A stretch of DNA of 64,000 nucleotides from an uncultured Kiritimatiellota bacterium (GTDB lineage Bacteria > Verrucomicrobiota > Kiritimatiellia > RFP12 > DVOR01), in assembly GCA_944391085.1 (NCBI GenBank), contig CALXSE010000006.1, positions 51,964 to 115,963 of the forward strand, read 5' to 3'. A model generated the notes under the pieces. The model was not told the origin of the DNA. It made no database searches and saw only the letters and a program-made list of their open reading frames with translations. Position numbers and translations under genes: made by a program. Positions 54,456 through 62,643 of the stretch are shown piece by piece (within the stretch, counting starts at the first letter, position 1; each line of letters starts with the position of its first letter).

Positions 54456-54773
54456 TCAGGGAGCGCAGGATTCGACCAGCTGCGCCGCGGTCTCGACGCA
54501 GACCGGGCAGGGCGTGTGGGCGACGGTCTTGAGGTCGCGGCAGGTGAGGGCGCCGGCACGGCGGGCAAACTCGGCCTTGATGTCCTCGGCGTGGTCGGGG
54601 CGGAGGAGGAGCGCGGCGTGGAGCGCGCCGCAGAGCCCGCCGGGCGCCCGGCCACCGCCGCAGGCGGCCATCTCGGAGACCTGTCCGGGAGTGCCGCCGC
54701 AGCCGTCCATGACGGCCTGGGCGCAGTTGTGCTTCTTGGAGACGGCGGTGAAGAGCTGATGTGCTTTGGTCAT
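54456..54773 (-). CDS. C_GCAxxG_C_C family protein
   Basis: A 105-residue Cys-rich protein named after its motif. Visible cysteines: NCAQAV, CGGGRAPGGLCGAL, LTCRDL and CPVC. Members are small redox or metal-binding proteins, common in anaerobes; function is not established. It lies 34 bases after kdsB on the same strand and 80 bases before ridA, so the three may be one transcript. Confidence 0.86.
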   Translation of the reverse strand: MTKAHQLFTAVSKKHNCAQAVMDGCGGTPGQVSEMAACGGGRAPGGLCGALHAALLLRPDHAEDIKAEFARRAGALTCRDLKTVAHTPCPVCVETAAQLVESCAP

Positions 54774-54807
54774 GGGGGACTTGGTGGTTGAGAGGCCGGG
54801 ATACGCC

Positions 54808-55539
54808 TCAAAGACGCTTGAGAAGCAGTTTTTCGACGACGGGGACGTCGGCGGGGGTGTCGACGCCGACGCCTTCGTCGTTGCGGCGGATGACGCCGAT
54901 GCGGCCGCCCAGCCACAGGGCGCGGAGTTGCTCGAGGCTCTCGGTGGTCTCCAGGGGGCAGGGCGGGGTGTGGATGAGGCGCTCCAGGAAGTCGCCGCGA
55001 TAGGCGTAGATGCCCAGATGGCGCCAGTAGAGGCCGCTGGCGAGGTCGGGCTCGCCGTCGCGCCGGCAGGGGATGGGCAGGCGCGAGAAGTAGAGGGCGG
55101 AGTCGTCGTTGCGGAGGACGACCTTGACGACGGTGCGGGCGTTGAGCTGCCCGTGGGATTGGATGGGGCAGGCGGCGGTGGCCATCTCCTCGCCGGTGCG
55201 GAGCATCCGCTCGGCGAGGGCGTCGATGAGCGCCGGATCCATGAGCGGCTCGTCGCCCTGGATGTTGATGACGATGTCTTGGGGGCCGGCCTGGGCGGCG
55301 ACGGCCACGCGGTCGGTGCCGGAGGGCAGGTCGCTGGCGGTCATGACGGCCTGGCAGTGGGGGGAGACGGCCTGGGCGATGCGCGCGTCGTCCGTCGCCA
55401 CGATGACCTTGTCCAGGCGCTTGGCGCGCTTGGCTGCCTCGACGACCCAGAGGACGAGGGGCTTGCCGAGGATGGGGGTGAGCGGCTTGCCGGGGAAGCG
55501 CGAGCTGCCCCAGCGCGACGGGATGACGCCGATGATCAT
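54808..55539 (-). CDS. kdsB: 3-deoxy-manno-octulosonate cytidylyltransferase
   Basis: Makes CMP-Kdo for the LPS inner core. It has 243 residues: IIGVIPSRWGSSRFPGKPL, SGTDRVA, NIQGDEPLMDP, and the KVVLRNDDSALYFSR, GLYWRHLGIYAYR and EQLRALWLGGRI blocks are diagnostic. GGAGG precedes the ATG. Shows that the organism has LPS, hence an outer membrane. Promoter at 55580-55608. Confidence 0.96.
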   Translation of the reverse strand: MIIGVIPSRWGSSRFPGKPLTPILGKPLVLWVVEAAKRAKRLDKVIVATDDARIAQAVSPHCQAVMTASDLPSGTDRVAVAAQAGPQDIVINIQGDEPLMDPALIDALAERMLRTGEEMATAACPIQSHGQLNARTVVKVVLRNDDSALYFSRLPIPCRRDGEPDLASGLYWRHLGIYAYRGDFLERLIHTPPCPLETTESLEQLRALWLGGRIGVIRRNDEGVGVDTPADVPVVEKLLLKRL

Positions 55540-55579
55540 GTTGGTTCCTCCGCGGTGCGGTTGTTCCAAAGATGGGGAT

Positions 55580-55608
55580 AGGATACAACAAGCCCCGAAG
55601 CAATTCAA
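55580..55608 (-). promoter_or_regulatory. Promoter of kdsB
   Basis: Minus strand TTGAAT (55608-55603), 17-base spacer, TATCCT (55585-55580). Its -35 is 7 bases from the -35 of the divergent LamG promoter. Confidence 0.6.
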
Positions 55609-55615
55609 CCCGCGC

Positions 55616-55645
55616 TTGACACTAGGGGGGGGGGCATGATACACT
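55616..55645 (+). promoter_or_regulatory. Promoter with a G10 run in its spacer (LamG-like gene)
   Basis: TTGACA (55616-55621, perfect -35), 18-base spacer, TACACT (55640-55645) with TGA extended -10. The spacer holds ten consecutive G (55625-55634), so slippage would change -35/-10 spacing one base at a time. The leader (about 55652-55724) has a 7-bp hairpin (GCTCGGC/GCCGGGC) and a CCCGGG-flanked loop containing AAGGAGA. Confidence 0.65.
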
Positions 55646-55724
55646 CTCCCTGTTGCTCGGCGGGAGCCGGGCACCTATGGATGGATGCGCCCCGGGCCAA
55701 GGAGACCCGGGCAACGACAAGGAT

Positions 55725-58040
55725 ATGACGATGCGCAAACGTGTTTGGTACGCCTTCACGGCGCTTTCCCTGTTTGGGTGCGCGGCCTGGGCCGACGCGC
55801 CGGAGCCGGTCTTGGCCTGGCCTGGGAGTCAGGAGCCGATGCGCGAGGAGGCGCTCTTCGTGACGGACGATTACCCGCGCCTGCAAGGCCTTGCGCCCGT
55901 CGTGCGCCGGCACGGCGGCTGGCACGCGCTCGCGGGGATGACCTTCTCGGCCTGGTTCATGGTCCCGGCGGACGACGCGCCGGTGACGTTGGCCCGCTTC
56001 AACTCGATGCCCGGCACGGGAAGCCACCGGCTCCACACCATCACGCTCCACATCCCCGCCCAACGGGTGCGCGGCGAACGCCAGCTCCACCTCGCCAAAC
56101 ACGGCGAGGCGTACGCCGCCATCCCCCTCCCGCGGGAACTGGAAGGGCGTTGGGCCCACCTCGCCCTCTCCTTCCCGCGCCTCACGGGGACGGAAAACCC
56201 GGACTTCCTCCCCTGCACGGCCTTCCTCAACGGCAAGCGCACCGAGCTCCAGTTGCACAACGCCCTGCACAACGTCCTGGCCTCCGTGGCCATCGGCGTG
56301 GACGGCAACGCGCGCATCAACCGCGTGGCCCTCTACGACCGCCCCTTGGACGACACCTTCACGGCGCAGGACGCGGCACGCGCCACGCCGAGCCCCACCC
56401 CGCCCCCCTCGGCGCCGCCGGCCGCAGCCTTCCACTGGACATACGGCCTGAAAGGGACGCGCGGGGGGTGGCTGAGCCAGGCGCACCGCGTCAGGCACGA
56501 GGGCGGGCGCGAGCTGATCCCCACGCCCAGCGGCGACGGCACCTCCGTGCGCTACTACTCCCTCCAATCCTCAATCGCCACCCAGCCGCTGATGTCCGGC
56601 ATGTCCGGTACCGCCGTCATCGTCGGCAAGATGGGGCGCACGCCCGGGAGCGTCCTCCTCTGCCTGGGCCTCTACTTCCAAGCCAATACCGACACAAACT
56701 GCCACCACCTCAACCTCAAACGCGGCGACGGCGACGAGATCCTCCTGGAAAGCGACTCGCCCGAGATCGCCTTCGAGCCCATCCGCGCCACGGTGCCGGA
56801 CGCCTCGACGGCCTTCCACTGCTACGCCATCCGCCACGACCGCGGGGAACTCTCTCTCTGGGTCGACGGCCGCCGCATGGGTGCCGCCACAATCCGTTTC
56901 GGCGCGCACGCCGACGGCCTCACCGTCGCGGCCTACCAGCTGGGCACCGTCCTCGGCGGCCTCAGGCAATACGTCACGCCGGGGGCCGACCTCGAAGGCT
57001 TCGTGGCCGACGACCTCAAGTTCTTCTGCCGCGCCCTGAGCGACGAGGAAATCGGCGCCGTCTCCAAACTCCTGCGCGTGGACGGCGCCCCGCCCCCCAA
57101 CGCCCCCCGGCGGCAAACGCGCCCAACCTGGCCCGACGCGCCCCGGCCCGCGCCCGACGCCGAGGCCGCCGGCGGCGCCCGCCTGCCCACCCTCGAACCC
57201 GGGCGCCCCCTCCCAACCGCCGCGGAGCGGGAAGCGACCCGGCGCCTGCTGGACGAACTCTTCGACGGCGAGAAAGTCGGCGGGCAAGACCTGCTCGACG
57301 CCGTCCGGGACGCGGAGAACGACGCCACGCGCCTCGCCCTCCTCACCCGCGCGGAAACCGCCTTCTCAGACGGCGGCGACCCTGCCGCCGCCCTCCAAAC
57401 GATGACCCTGCGAGAGCGCGCCTTCCCCGGCGCCGTCACCGACGCCGAGGCCGCCGCCCTCCTGAAAGAAGCCCTGCGCGACACCGCCGTGAACGCCCCC
57501 GACGACGCCCTCGCCCACGCCCAAACCGTCCTCGCCTTCGCCACGGGAAACAACCGCCCGAAACTCGCCCAAGAAGCCAAAGCCCTCACGGCGCAAATCA
57601 AGCGCTACCTCGCCAAATCCAAGGATTACGCCGCCTGGGAGGCCGCCCTCGCCCTCGCCGAAGGCCGCCTCGCCGCCCAAGCCAAGCTCAAAGACCTGCG
57701 CCAGGCCGCCAAGGACGGCGACCCCAAAGCCTGCCGCCTCTACGGCGAAGCCCTCGCCAAAACCGGCCAATGGGACGACGAGACGCTCGGCGCGCTCGCC
57801 ATCTGCGACAACCCCGCCGTGGCCAAGCTCGCCGTCGACGAAGCCCAAGAGGCGCCCCCCGGCGCCAAAGCCGCCCTCGACCTCGGCGAACGGTGGTGGG
57901 CGCTCGCCGACAAAACGAAGGACGCCGACCTCGCCCACGCCTACCGCCTCCACGCCGCCGAGCTCTACGAAACCGGCAAACCCGCCGCCAAAGGGCTGCG
58001 GCGCCGGCTCATCGAGAAACGCATCGAAGAGGCGCGTTAA
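55725..58040 (+). CDS. Secreted LamG-like protein with helical C-terminal half
   Basis: A 771-residue protein with a signal peptide (RKRVWYAFTALSLFGCAAWA). The first about 450 residues hold two concanavalin/LamG-like modules: the first has MTFSAWFMVPADDAPVTLAR and WAHLALSFPR, the second ELSLWVDGRRMG and FVADDLKFFCRALSDEEIG. A Pro-rich linker follows, then an Ala-rich helical part with TPR/Sel1-like pairs (CRLYGEALAKTGQWDD). Such proteins are probably surface-attached glycan or protein binders. AAGG lies just before the ATG. A phase-variable promoter is likely (G10 in the spacer). No exact family known to me. Confidence 0.78.
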   Translation: MTMRKRVWYAFTALSLFGCAAWADAPEPVLAWPGSQEPMREEALFVTDDYPRLQGLAPVVRRHGGWHALAGMTFSAWFMVPADDAPVTLARFNSMPGTGSHRLHTITLHIPAQRVRGERQLHLAKHGEAYAAIPLPRELEGRWAHLALSFPRLTGTENPDFLPCTAFLNGKRTELQLHNALHNVLASVAIGVDGNARINRVALYDRPLDDTFTAQDAARATPSPTPPPSAPPAAAFHWTYGLKGTRGGWLSQAHRVRHEGGRELIPTPSGDGTSVRYYSLQSSIATQPLMSGMSGTAVIVGKMGRTPGSVLLCLGLYFQANTDTNCHHLNLKRGDGDEILLESDSPEIAFEPIRATVPDASTAFHCYAIRHDRGELSLWVDGRRMGAATIRFGAHADGLTVAAYQLGTVLGGLRQYVTPGADLEGFVADDLKFFCRALSDEEIGAVSKLLRVDGAPPPNAPRRQTRPTWPDAPRPAPDAEAAGGARLPTLEPGRPLPTAAEREATRRLLDELFDGEKVGGQDLLDAVRDAENDATRLALLTRAETAFSDGGDPAAALQTMTLRERAFPGAVTDAEAAALLKEALRDTAVNAPDDALAHAQTVLAFATGNNRPKLAQEAKALTAQIKRYLAKSKDYAAWEAALALAEGRLAAQAKLKDLRQAAKDGDPKACRLYGEALAKTGQWDDETLGALAICDNPAVAKLAVDEAQEAPPGAKAALDLGERWWALADKTKDADLAHAYRLHAAELYETGKPAAKGLRRRLIEKRIEEAR

Positions 58041-58051
58041 ATCTGGGCAAA

Positions 58052-58093
58052 CGAAACGGCCCGGGGCGGCGAGCGCCGCCCCGGGCCGTTTCG
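58052..58093. terminator. Bidirectional terminator between LamG-like gene and gpsA
   Basis: A 20-bp perfect inverted repeat from CGAAACGGCC to its complement GGCCGTTTCG, with a 2-base loop. The stem ends in AAA/TTT, so it can act both ways between convergent genes. Confidence 0.8.
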
Positions 58094-58103
58094 CATGGGC
58101 CGC

Positions 58104-59093
58104 TCACTCGGGCTTGGCGGCGCGCCCCATGAGCAGAAGCACCGCGTCCTTGGCGGCAAGGCCCTGATAGCAAATGCGGTAGACGACCTCGGCGATGGGC
58201 ATCTCGACGCCATGCGCCTGGGCGAGGTCGTGAAGCAGGCGGGCGTTGTCGACGCCCTCCGCGACCATCTTCATGGAGCCGAGGATGTCGCCGATGGCCT
58301 CGCCCTTGCCCAGGCGCTCGCCGACGGCGTGGTTGCGGCTGTGGCAGGAGGTGCAGGTGACGATGAGGTCGCCCACGCCGGCCAGCCCGCTGAGGGTCTG
58401 CGCCTTGGCGCCCATGGCCAGGCCCAGGCGCATCATCTCGGCCAAGCCGCGGGTGATGAGGGCCGCGCGCGTGTTGTCGCCGAAGCCGAAGCCGTCGCTC
58501 GCGCCCACGGCGATGGCCAGGACGTTCTTGACGACGCCGCCGATCTCCACGCCCAGCACGTCGTCGGTGGTGTAGACGCGGAAGCGCGGGCCGTTGAAGA
58601 GGGCTTGCGCCTCCACGGCCAGCGCGTGGTCTTGGCAGGCGCAGGTGACGGCGGTGGGGATGCCGCGGGCGACCTCCTCGGCGTGCGAGGGGCCCGAGAG
58701 CACGACCACGCGCTCGGTGCCGAGCGTGGCGCGGGCGACCTCGCTCATGCGCTGGTGGGTCTCGGGGCAGACGCCCTTGGTGAGGCTGACGACGAGCGTA
58801 CGTGCCGCGTCGAGGTGCGCGGCGGCCTGCGCGCAGACGGCGCGATAGAACTTGGAGGGGATGGCGAGCACCGCCACGTCCGCCCCGGGGAGGGCCTCGG
58901 CGAGGTCGGCGGTGAAGCGGATGGACTCGGGGAAGTCGACCCCCGGCAGATAGCGCGGGTTCCTGCGCGTGGCGCGGAGCTCGGCGATGTAATCCGGGAA
59001 GGGCCCCCAGACGGTGACGGCATGGCCCTTGGCATCCAACAGGCGCGCGACGGCCGAGCCCCAGCCGCCGTCGCCGATGACGGCGATCTTCAT
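58104..59093 (-). CDS. gpsA: Glycerol-3-phosphate dehydrogenase [NAD(P)+]
   Basis: Makes sn-glycerol-3-phosphate for phospholipid synthesis. It has 329 residues: NAD(P) fold GDGGWGSAVARLL, LSGPSHAEEVA, the catalytic Lys in GVVKNVLAIAVG, and RAALITRGLAEM. ATG overlaps the plsY stop (ATGA); PlsY uses its product, so the pairing is functional. It ends the ilvA-to-gpsA transcript. Confidence 0.95.
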   Translation of the reverse strand: MKIAVIGDGGWGSAVARLLDAKGHAVTVWGPFPDYIAELRATRRNPRYLPGVDFPESIRFTADLAEALPGADVAVLAIPSKFYRAVCAQAAAHLDAARTLVVSLTKGVCPETHQRMSEVARATLGTERVVVLSGPSHAEEVARGIPTAVTCACQDHALAVEAQALFNGPRFRVYTTDDVLGVEIGGVVKNVLAIAVGASDGFGFGDNTRAALITRGLAEMMRLGLAMGAKAQTLSGLAGVGDLIVTCTSCHSRNHAVGERLGKGEAIGDILGSMKMVAEGVDNARLLHDLAQAHGVEMPIAEVVYRICYQGLAAKDAVLLLMGRAAKPE

Positions 59094-59773
59094 GGTTTGG
59101 CCTCCTGTCTCTTGGCGTCGCGCGCGGCGCGCTGGGCGGCGGTGAAGGCGAAACGGTTCTCCGTGCCCTTGGCGAGGCGCGCGAGGTTGGCGCGGTGCTT
59201 CACGATGGCCAGCGCCGCCAAAACGGTGATGAGGACGGCGAACCAAAGAGGCGCCGCGGCGTAAAGCGGCGTCCAGACCAGCGCACCCACGGCCACCGCC
59301 GCCAGGCAACTCGAGAGCGAGACGTAGCGCGAGAGCAGGAAGGCGGCCACCCACACGCCCAGCCCCACCCCCGCCGCCGCCGGCGCCACGCCCAGGAGCA
59401 GCCCCAGCGCCGTCGAGACGCCCTTGCCGCCCTTGAAGCCCAGCCACAGCGGGAAGATGTGCCCCAGCATCGCCGCCGTGCCGCACAGCACCCGCAAGAG
59501 CAGCGTGTTCGCCTCCCCCCCCCACGCGAGCGGCAAGGCCGCGCACCACACCCCGCCGAAGCCCTTGAGCATGTCGCACGCGAAGGCCAGCACACCCCAC
59601 GTGGCGCCCACGCAGCGGAAGACGTTCGTCGCGCCGATGTTCCTGCTGCCCACCGTGCGCACGTCCACCCCGCGGGCCTTGCCGATGAGCAGGCCGAAAG
59701 GCACCGCCCCAAGCAGATAGGCCGCCAGCAGGGCGGCGAGCGCGTTGAGCGCGTCGGGCAGGGCCTCCGTCAT
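59090..59773 (-). CDS. plsY: Acyl-phosphate:glycerol-3-phosphate acyltransferase PlsY
   Basis: Membrane enzyme for the first acylation in phospholipid synthesis. It has 227 residues: AYLLGAVPFGLLIGK, GSRNIGATNVFR, GHIFPLWLGFKGGKGVST and VKHRANLARLAKGTENR are the four conserved blocks among the helices. ATG overlaps the aroQ stop (ATGA). A G9 run codes W84-G85-G86 in frame; any slip here would break the gene. Confidence 0.93.
   Translation of the reverse strand: MTEALPDALNALAALLAAYLLGAVPFGLLIGKARGVDVRTVGSRNIGATNVFRCVGATWGVLAFACDMLKGFGGVWCAALPLAWGGEANTLLLRVLCGTAAMLGHIFPLWLGFKGGKGVSTALGLLLGVAPAAAGVGLGVWVAAFLLSRYVSLSSCLAAVAVGALVWTPLYAAAPLWFAVLITVLAALAIVKHRANLARLAKGTENRFAFTAAQRAARDAKRQEAKP
59515..59523 (-). 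repeat. G9 homopolymer inside plsY
   Basis: Nine C on the plus strand (nine G in the mRNA), in frame as TGG-GGG-GGG-GAG. A gain or loss of one base would truncate PlsY. A second run of eight lies at 59778-59785, in the last codons of aroQ just before plsY. Confidence 0.6.
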
Positions 59774-60213
59774 CGCGCCCCCCCCTTGATGAGGGCGACG
59801 AGGCCCTCCACGGCCAGCGCATAGCCCGTCAGGCCAAAGCCCATCAGCTGGGCCACGCACACGGGCGCGGTGTAGCTGACGTGCCGGAACGCCTCGCGCC
59901 TGTGCGTGTTGGAGATGTGCAGCTCCACGGCGGGCAGCTCCGCGGCGGCAAGCGCGTCGCGCAGGGCCACGGAAGTGTGCGTGTACGCCGCGGGGTTGAT
60001 GACGATGCCGTCGTAAACCCCGCGGGCCGCGCCGATCCTGGAGACGAGCTCGCCCTCGACGTCGCTCTGGAAGCAGTCGAGCTCGGCGCCCAGGCGCGCG
60101 GCGGTCTCGCGGGCGAGAGCCTCGGCGTCGGCAAGCGTGAAGTGCCCGTAGATGCCCGGCTCGCGCGTGCCGAGCAGGCGCAGGTTGGGGCCGTTGAGGA
60201 GCAAGAGTTTCAT
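59770..60213 (-). CDS. aroQ: 3-dehydroquinate dehydratase, type II
   Basis: Third step of the shikimate pathway. It has 147 residues: LLLNGPNLRLLGTREPGIYG with the catalytic Tyr, FQSDVEGELVSRI, INPAAYTHTSVALRDAL, and ELHISNTHRREAFRHVSYT. Ends IKGGAR across a G8 run. Overlaps plsY by 4 bases. Confidence 0.95.
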   Translation of the reverse strand: MKLLLLNGPNLRLLGTREPGIYGHFTLADAEALARETAARLGAELDCFQSDVEGELVSRIGAARGVYDGIVINPAAYTHTSVALRDALAAAELPAVELHISNTHRREAFRHVSYTAPVCVAQLMGFGLTGYALAVEGLVALIKGGAR

Positions 60214-60223
60214 GGCTCTCCTT

Positions 60224-61147
60224 TCACAAATAGAAACGATCCATCCAATACGGCAGGATCTGCGCGGGCGGGATGTTCCGGTCCAGCTGGGCGGCGAGGG
60301 CCTCCAGCATCGGCAGGTTCTCGCTGAGATGGGCCAGGGAATGGGCCTGGGCGCGCCGGGCGAGGGCGTCGCGGCGCTCGGGGAAGTTGAGCGGCACCTC
60401 GGCGCCCGCCGCGACGCGCAGGCAGGCGAGGTCGCGCATCCACTGCTCGATGGTCAGGAGCAGGTCGTTGCGCCAGGCCTTGGCCTTCGCGCCGATGAGG
60501 GCCTTCAGGGTGTCGGCGTCCTCCTCCACGGCGGTGTTGGCCTTGGCCTCGGCGCGGACGTCCCTCTCGGCGCGCGCCTCCATGTCCGCGAGCAGGGCGC
60601 AAAGCGCCTCGGCCCGCGCGGCGTCCAGCAGCACCCCTTTTTCCTCGATGCCCGCGAGCAGGTCAAGCGCCTGCGTGCGCCACGGCTCGTCCAGCCGCCG
60701 CGCGCCGCCGGCATGGATGACCTGGCACCGCGAGACGATGGTGGGCAGGAGCTCCTCGGGCGCCTCGGTCAGCAACAGGAAGAGGGTCTTCGGCGGGGGC
60801 TCCTCGAGCGTCTTCAGGAAGGCGTTGGCGGCCTCCTGGCGCAGGCGGTCCGCCGAGACGATGACGAGCACCTTCCACCCGCCGGCCAGGGCGCTCTGCT
60901 GGGCCACGGGCAAGATCCGCTCGCGCATCATCGCCACGCTGATCACGCGGCTCACCTTCTCGGGCTCGAACCACGGCATGTCAGGGTTCGCGTGCTCGGC
61001 CAACGTCGGGGAATCCCCCAACAGCTGCGCACCGATCCATTCGGCCAACGCGCGCCCCTCGCGCCGCACCGGCCCAACGATGACGTAGCCCTGCGCGGGG
61101 CGGCCCGCCTGGAAGGCGCGGCTCAGGCTCTCTCGGATCGCGTCCAT
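60224..61147 (-). CDS. holB: DNA polymerase III delta' subunit-like protein
   Basis: Clamp-loader subunit of 307 residues. The N-terminal AAA+ part is degenerate: GPVRREGRALAE lacks the P-loop Lys-Ser/Thr, as delta' proteins may. KVLVIVSADRLRQEAANAFLKTLEEPPPKTLFLLLT and TIVSRCQVI are the family blocks. The C-terminal collar region is helical. ATG at 61147 lies 4 bases after the permease gene; a longer open start is inside it. tmk, its usual partner, is elsewhere. Confidence 0.88.
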   Translation of the reverse strand: MDAIRESLSRAFQAGRPAQGYVIVGPVRREGRALAEWIGAQLLGDSPTLAEHANPDMPWFEPEKVSRVISVAMMRERILPVAQQSALAGGWKVLVIVSADRLRQEAANAFLKTLEEPPPKTLFLLLTEAPEELLPTIVSRCQVIHAGGARRLDEPWRTQALDLLAGIEEKGVLLDAARAEALCALLADMEARAERDVRAEAKANTAVEEDADTLKALIGAKAKAWRNDLLLTIEQWMRDLACLRVAAGAEVPLNFPERRDALARRAQAHSLAHLSENLPMLEALAAQLDRNIPPAQILPYWMDRFYL

Positions 61148-61151
61148 CGCC

Positions 61152-61904
61152 TCACCGCTCCGTGGCGCACAGGCGCAGCGCGTCAAAGGCCATCCCCGCG
61201 GCATAGATGAGCACCGCCGCGCCCGTCACGCACCCCGCCAGCGCCCGCACGTCCACCAGCCCGCCCGCGCAATCATACACCGCCATCTGCAGCGGGAACC
61301 ACGGCCACTGCGCCATCGGCCGGCCAAACGCCGCCGCCAGCGCCTGGCAAAAGACCGGCGGCGCCGCCAGGCACGCCAGCAGCGAGACCAGGAAGGTCGA
61401 GGCCGAGCTCCGCGAAAAGAGCGAGACGAGCGTCCCCACCCCGCACCACAGCAGCGCCTGCGCCGCCAGCGCCAACGCCGCCAGCGCGAACCCCACCCAC
61501 GTGCCCGGCAACGCCGCGTCGGCCGGCAACGCCCAATGCCTCAGCGCCCAGCACGAAAGCCCCATCCCCCCCACATAGACCATGCAGAGCACCCACGCGG
61601 CCATCACCTTGCCAAGCACCCACCAGCGCGCCCGGACCGGCGTCGAGAACATCAGGCGCAACATCCCCACCTCCCGGTCCTGCGTGAACCCGCGCGAGGC
61701 CGCCACCGCCGCCAAAAAGGGCAGCCCGAAGGCCGTCGCCAGCCCCCACAGCGCCGGGAGCGTCTCGGCCGAGCCCTCCGCGCGGCGCAACGCCCACACA
61801 AAGGCGGCCCCGGCGCCGGCGAGCGCCAGGAAAAGCGGCGTCAGGCCATGCACCGACCGCGTCAGCTGGAAGGTCTCGCGCCGCAGAATCGTCCAAAACA
61901 CCAT
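61152..61904 (-). CDS. ABC-2-type transporter permease
   Basis: A 250-residue membrane protein with about six helices, of the ABC-2 type. The TQDREVGMLRLMFSTPVRARWWVLGK coupling segment after the second helix (split here) is characteristic, and a re-entrant region ALAAQALLWCGVGTLVSLFSRSS follows. It is next to the ATPase at 61,908, 3 bases away. Substrate unknown; exporters of this type move drugs, polysaccharides or lipids. Confidence 0.84.
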   Translation of the reverse strand: MVFWTILRRETFQLTRSVHGLTPLFLALAGAGAAFVWALRRAEGSAETLPALWGLATAFGLPFLAAVAASRGFTQDREVGMLRLMFSTPVRARWWVLGKVMAAWVLCMVYVGGMGLSCWALRHWALPADAALPGTWVGFALAALALAAQALLWCGVGTLVSLFSRSSASTFLVSLLACLAAPPVFCQALAAAFGRPMAQWPWFPLQMAVYDCAGGLVDVRALAGCVTGAAVLIYAAGMAFDALRLCATER

Positions 61905-61907
61905 CGC

Positions 61908-62639
61908 TCAGGCCCTCCCCTGCCCATCCTGCGCGGGCGCAGGCAGAAGCCTGGCCATCGCCGCCCCCGCGTCGAGCGCCTGCTCCGCCAAACGCCCCCG
62001 CTCCACCAGGGCGAAGCGCGTGCAGCACGCCGACAGGAGCGCCGGGTCGTGCCCGCTGATCAGCACGTGCGCGCGGGACGAGACCTCGCGGATGACCTCG
62101 GCGAAGTCCGCGCGCATCGCCGCGTCGATCCCCGCGAAGGGGTCGTCGAGCACAAGCACCGAAGGCATCGTCAGCAGCGCCTCCGCCAACGCCACGCGCC
62201 GCCGCATCCCCAGCGACAGCTTCCCGATCGTCCGCCGCCGCGCCGCCATCAGCCCGCACCGCTCCAACGCCTCCTTCACACGCCGGCGGATGCGCAGGAA
62301 ACGCTCGCCGCGCAGCTTCGCGCGGAAACGGAGATAGGATTCCACGCGCATCTCGGCGTAAGTCGGCGCCAGCTCCGTCATGTAGCCGACATGCCGGCGA
62401 TAGCCGATGCCGAGGTCGGAGCGGTACTTCCGCGTGCGCCCGGTCAGATCCGTCAACGCCAGCTGCACCGTCCCCTCCTGCGGCACCAGCGCCGCCGCCG
62501 CCAAGCCAAGCAGCGTGCTCTTGCCGGCGCCGTTCGCGCCGACCACGCCCACCACCTCGCCCGGCGCCACGCGCAGGGAGGCCCCGCGGATGCCGCAGGC
62601 CTCGCCGTAGAGAAAGGTGGCGTCCGTCAGCGTCAGCAT
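61908..62639 (-). CDS. ABC transporter ATPase
   Basis: A 243-residue ATPase subunit. Walker A is GANGAGKST, the signature LSLGMRRRVALAEAL, Walker B VLVLDDPFAGID, and the switch His SGHD. The residue after the Walker B Asp is Asp instead of the usual catalytic Glu (LDDP for LDEP), which may slow hydrolysis. It forms a pair with the ABC-2 permease and lies 4 bases after ilvA. Confidence 0.9.
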   Translation of the reverse strand: MLTLTDATFLYGEACGIRGASLRVAPGEVVGVVGANGAGKSTLLGLAAAALVPQEGTVQLALTDLTGRTRKYRSDLGIGYRRHVGYMTELAPTYAEMRVESYLRFRAKLRGERFLRIRRRVKEALERCGLMAARRRTIGKLSLGMRRRVALAEALLTMPSVLVLDDPFAGIDAAMRADFAEVIREVSSRAHVLISGHDPALLSACCTRFALVERGRLAEQALDAGAAMARLLPAPAQDGQGRA

Positions 62640-62643
62640 CGGG

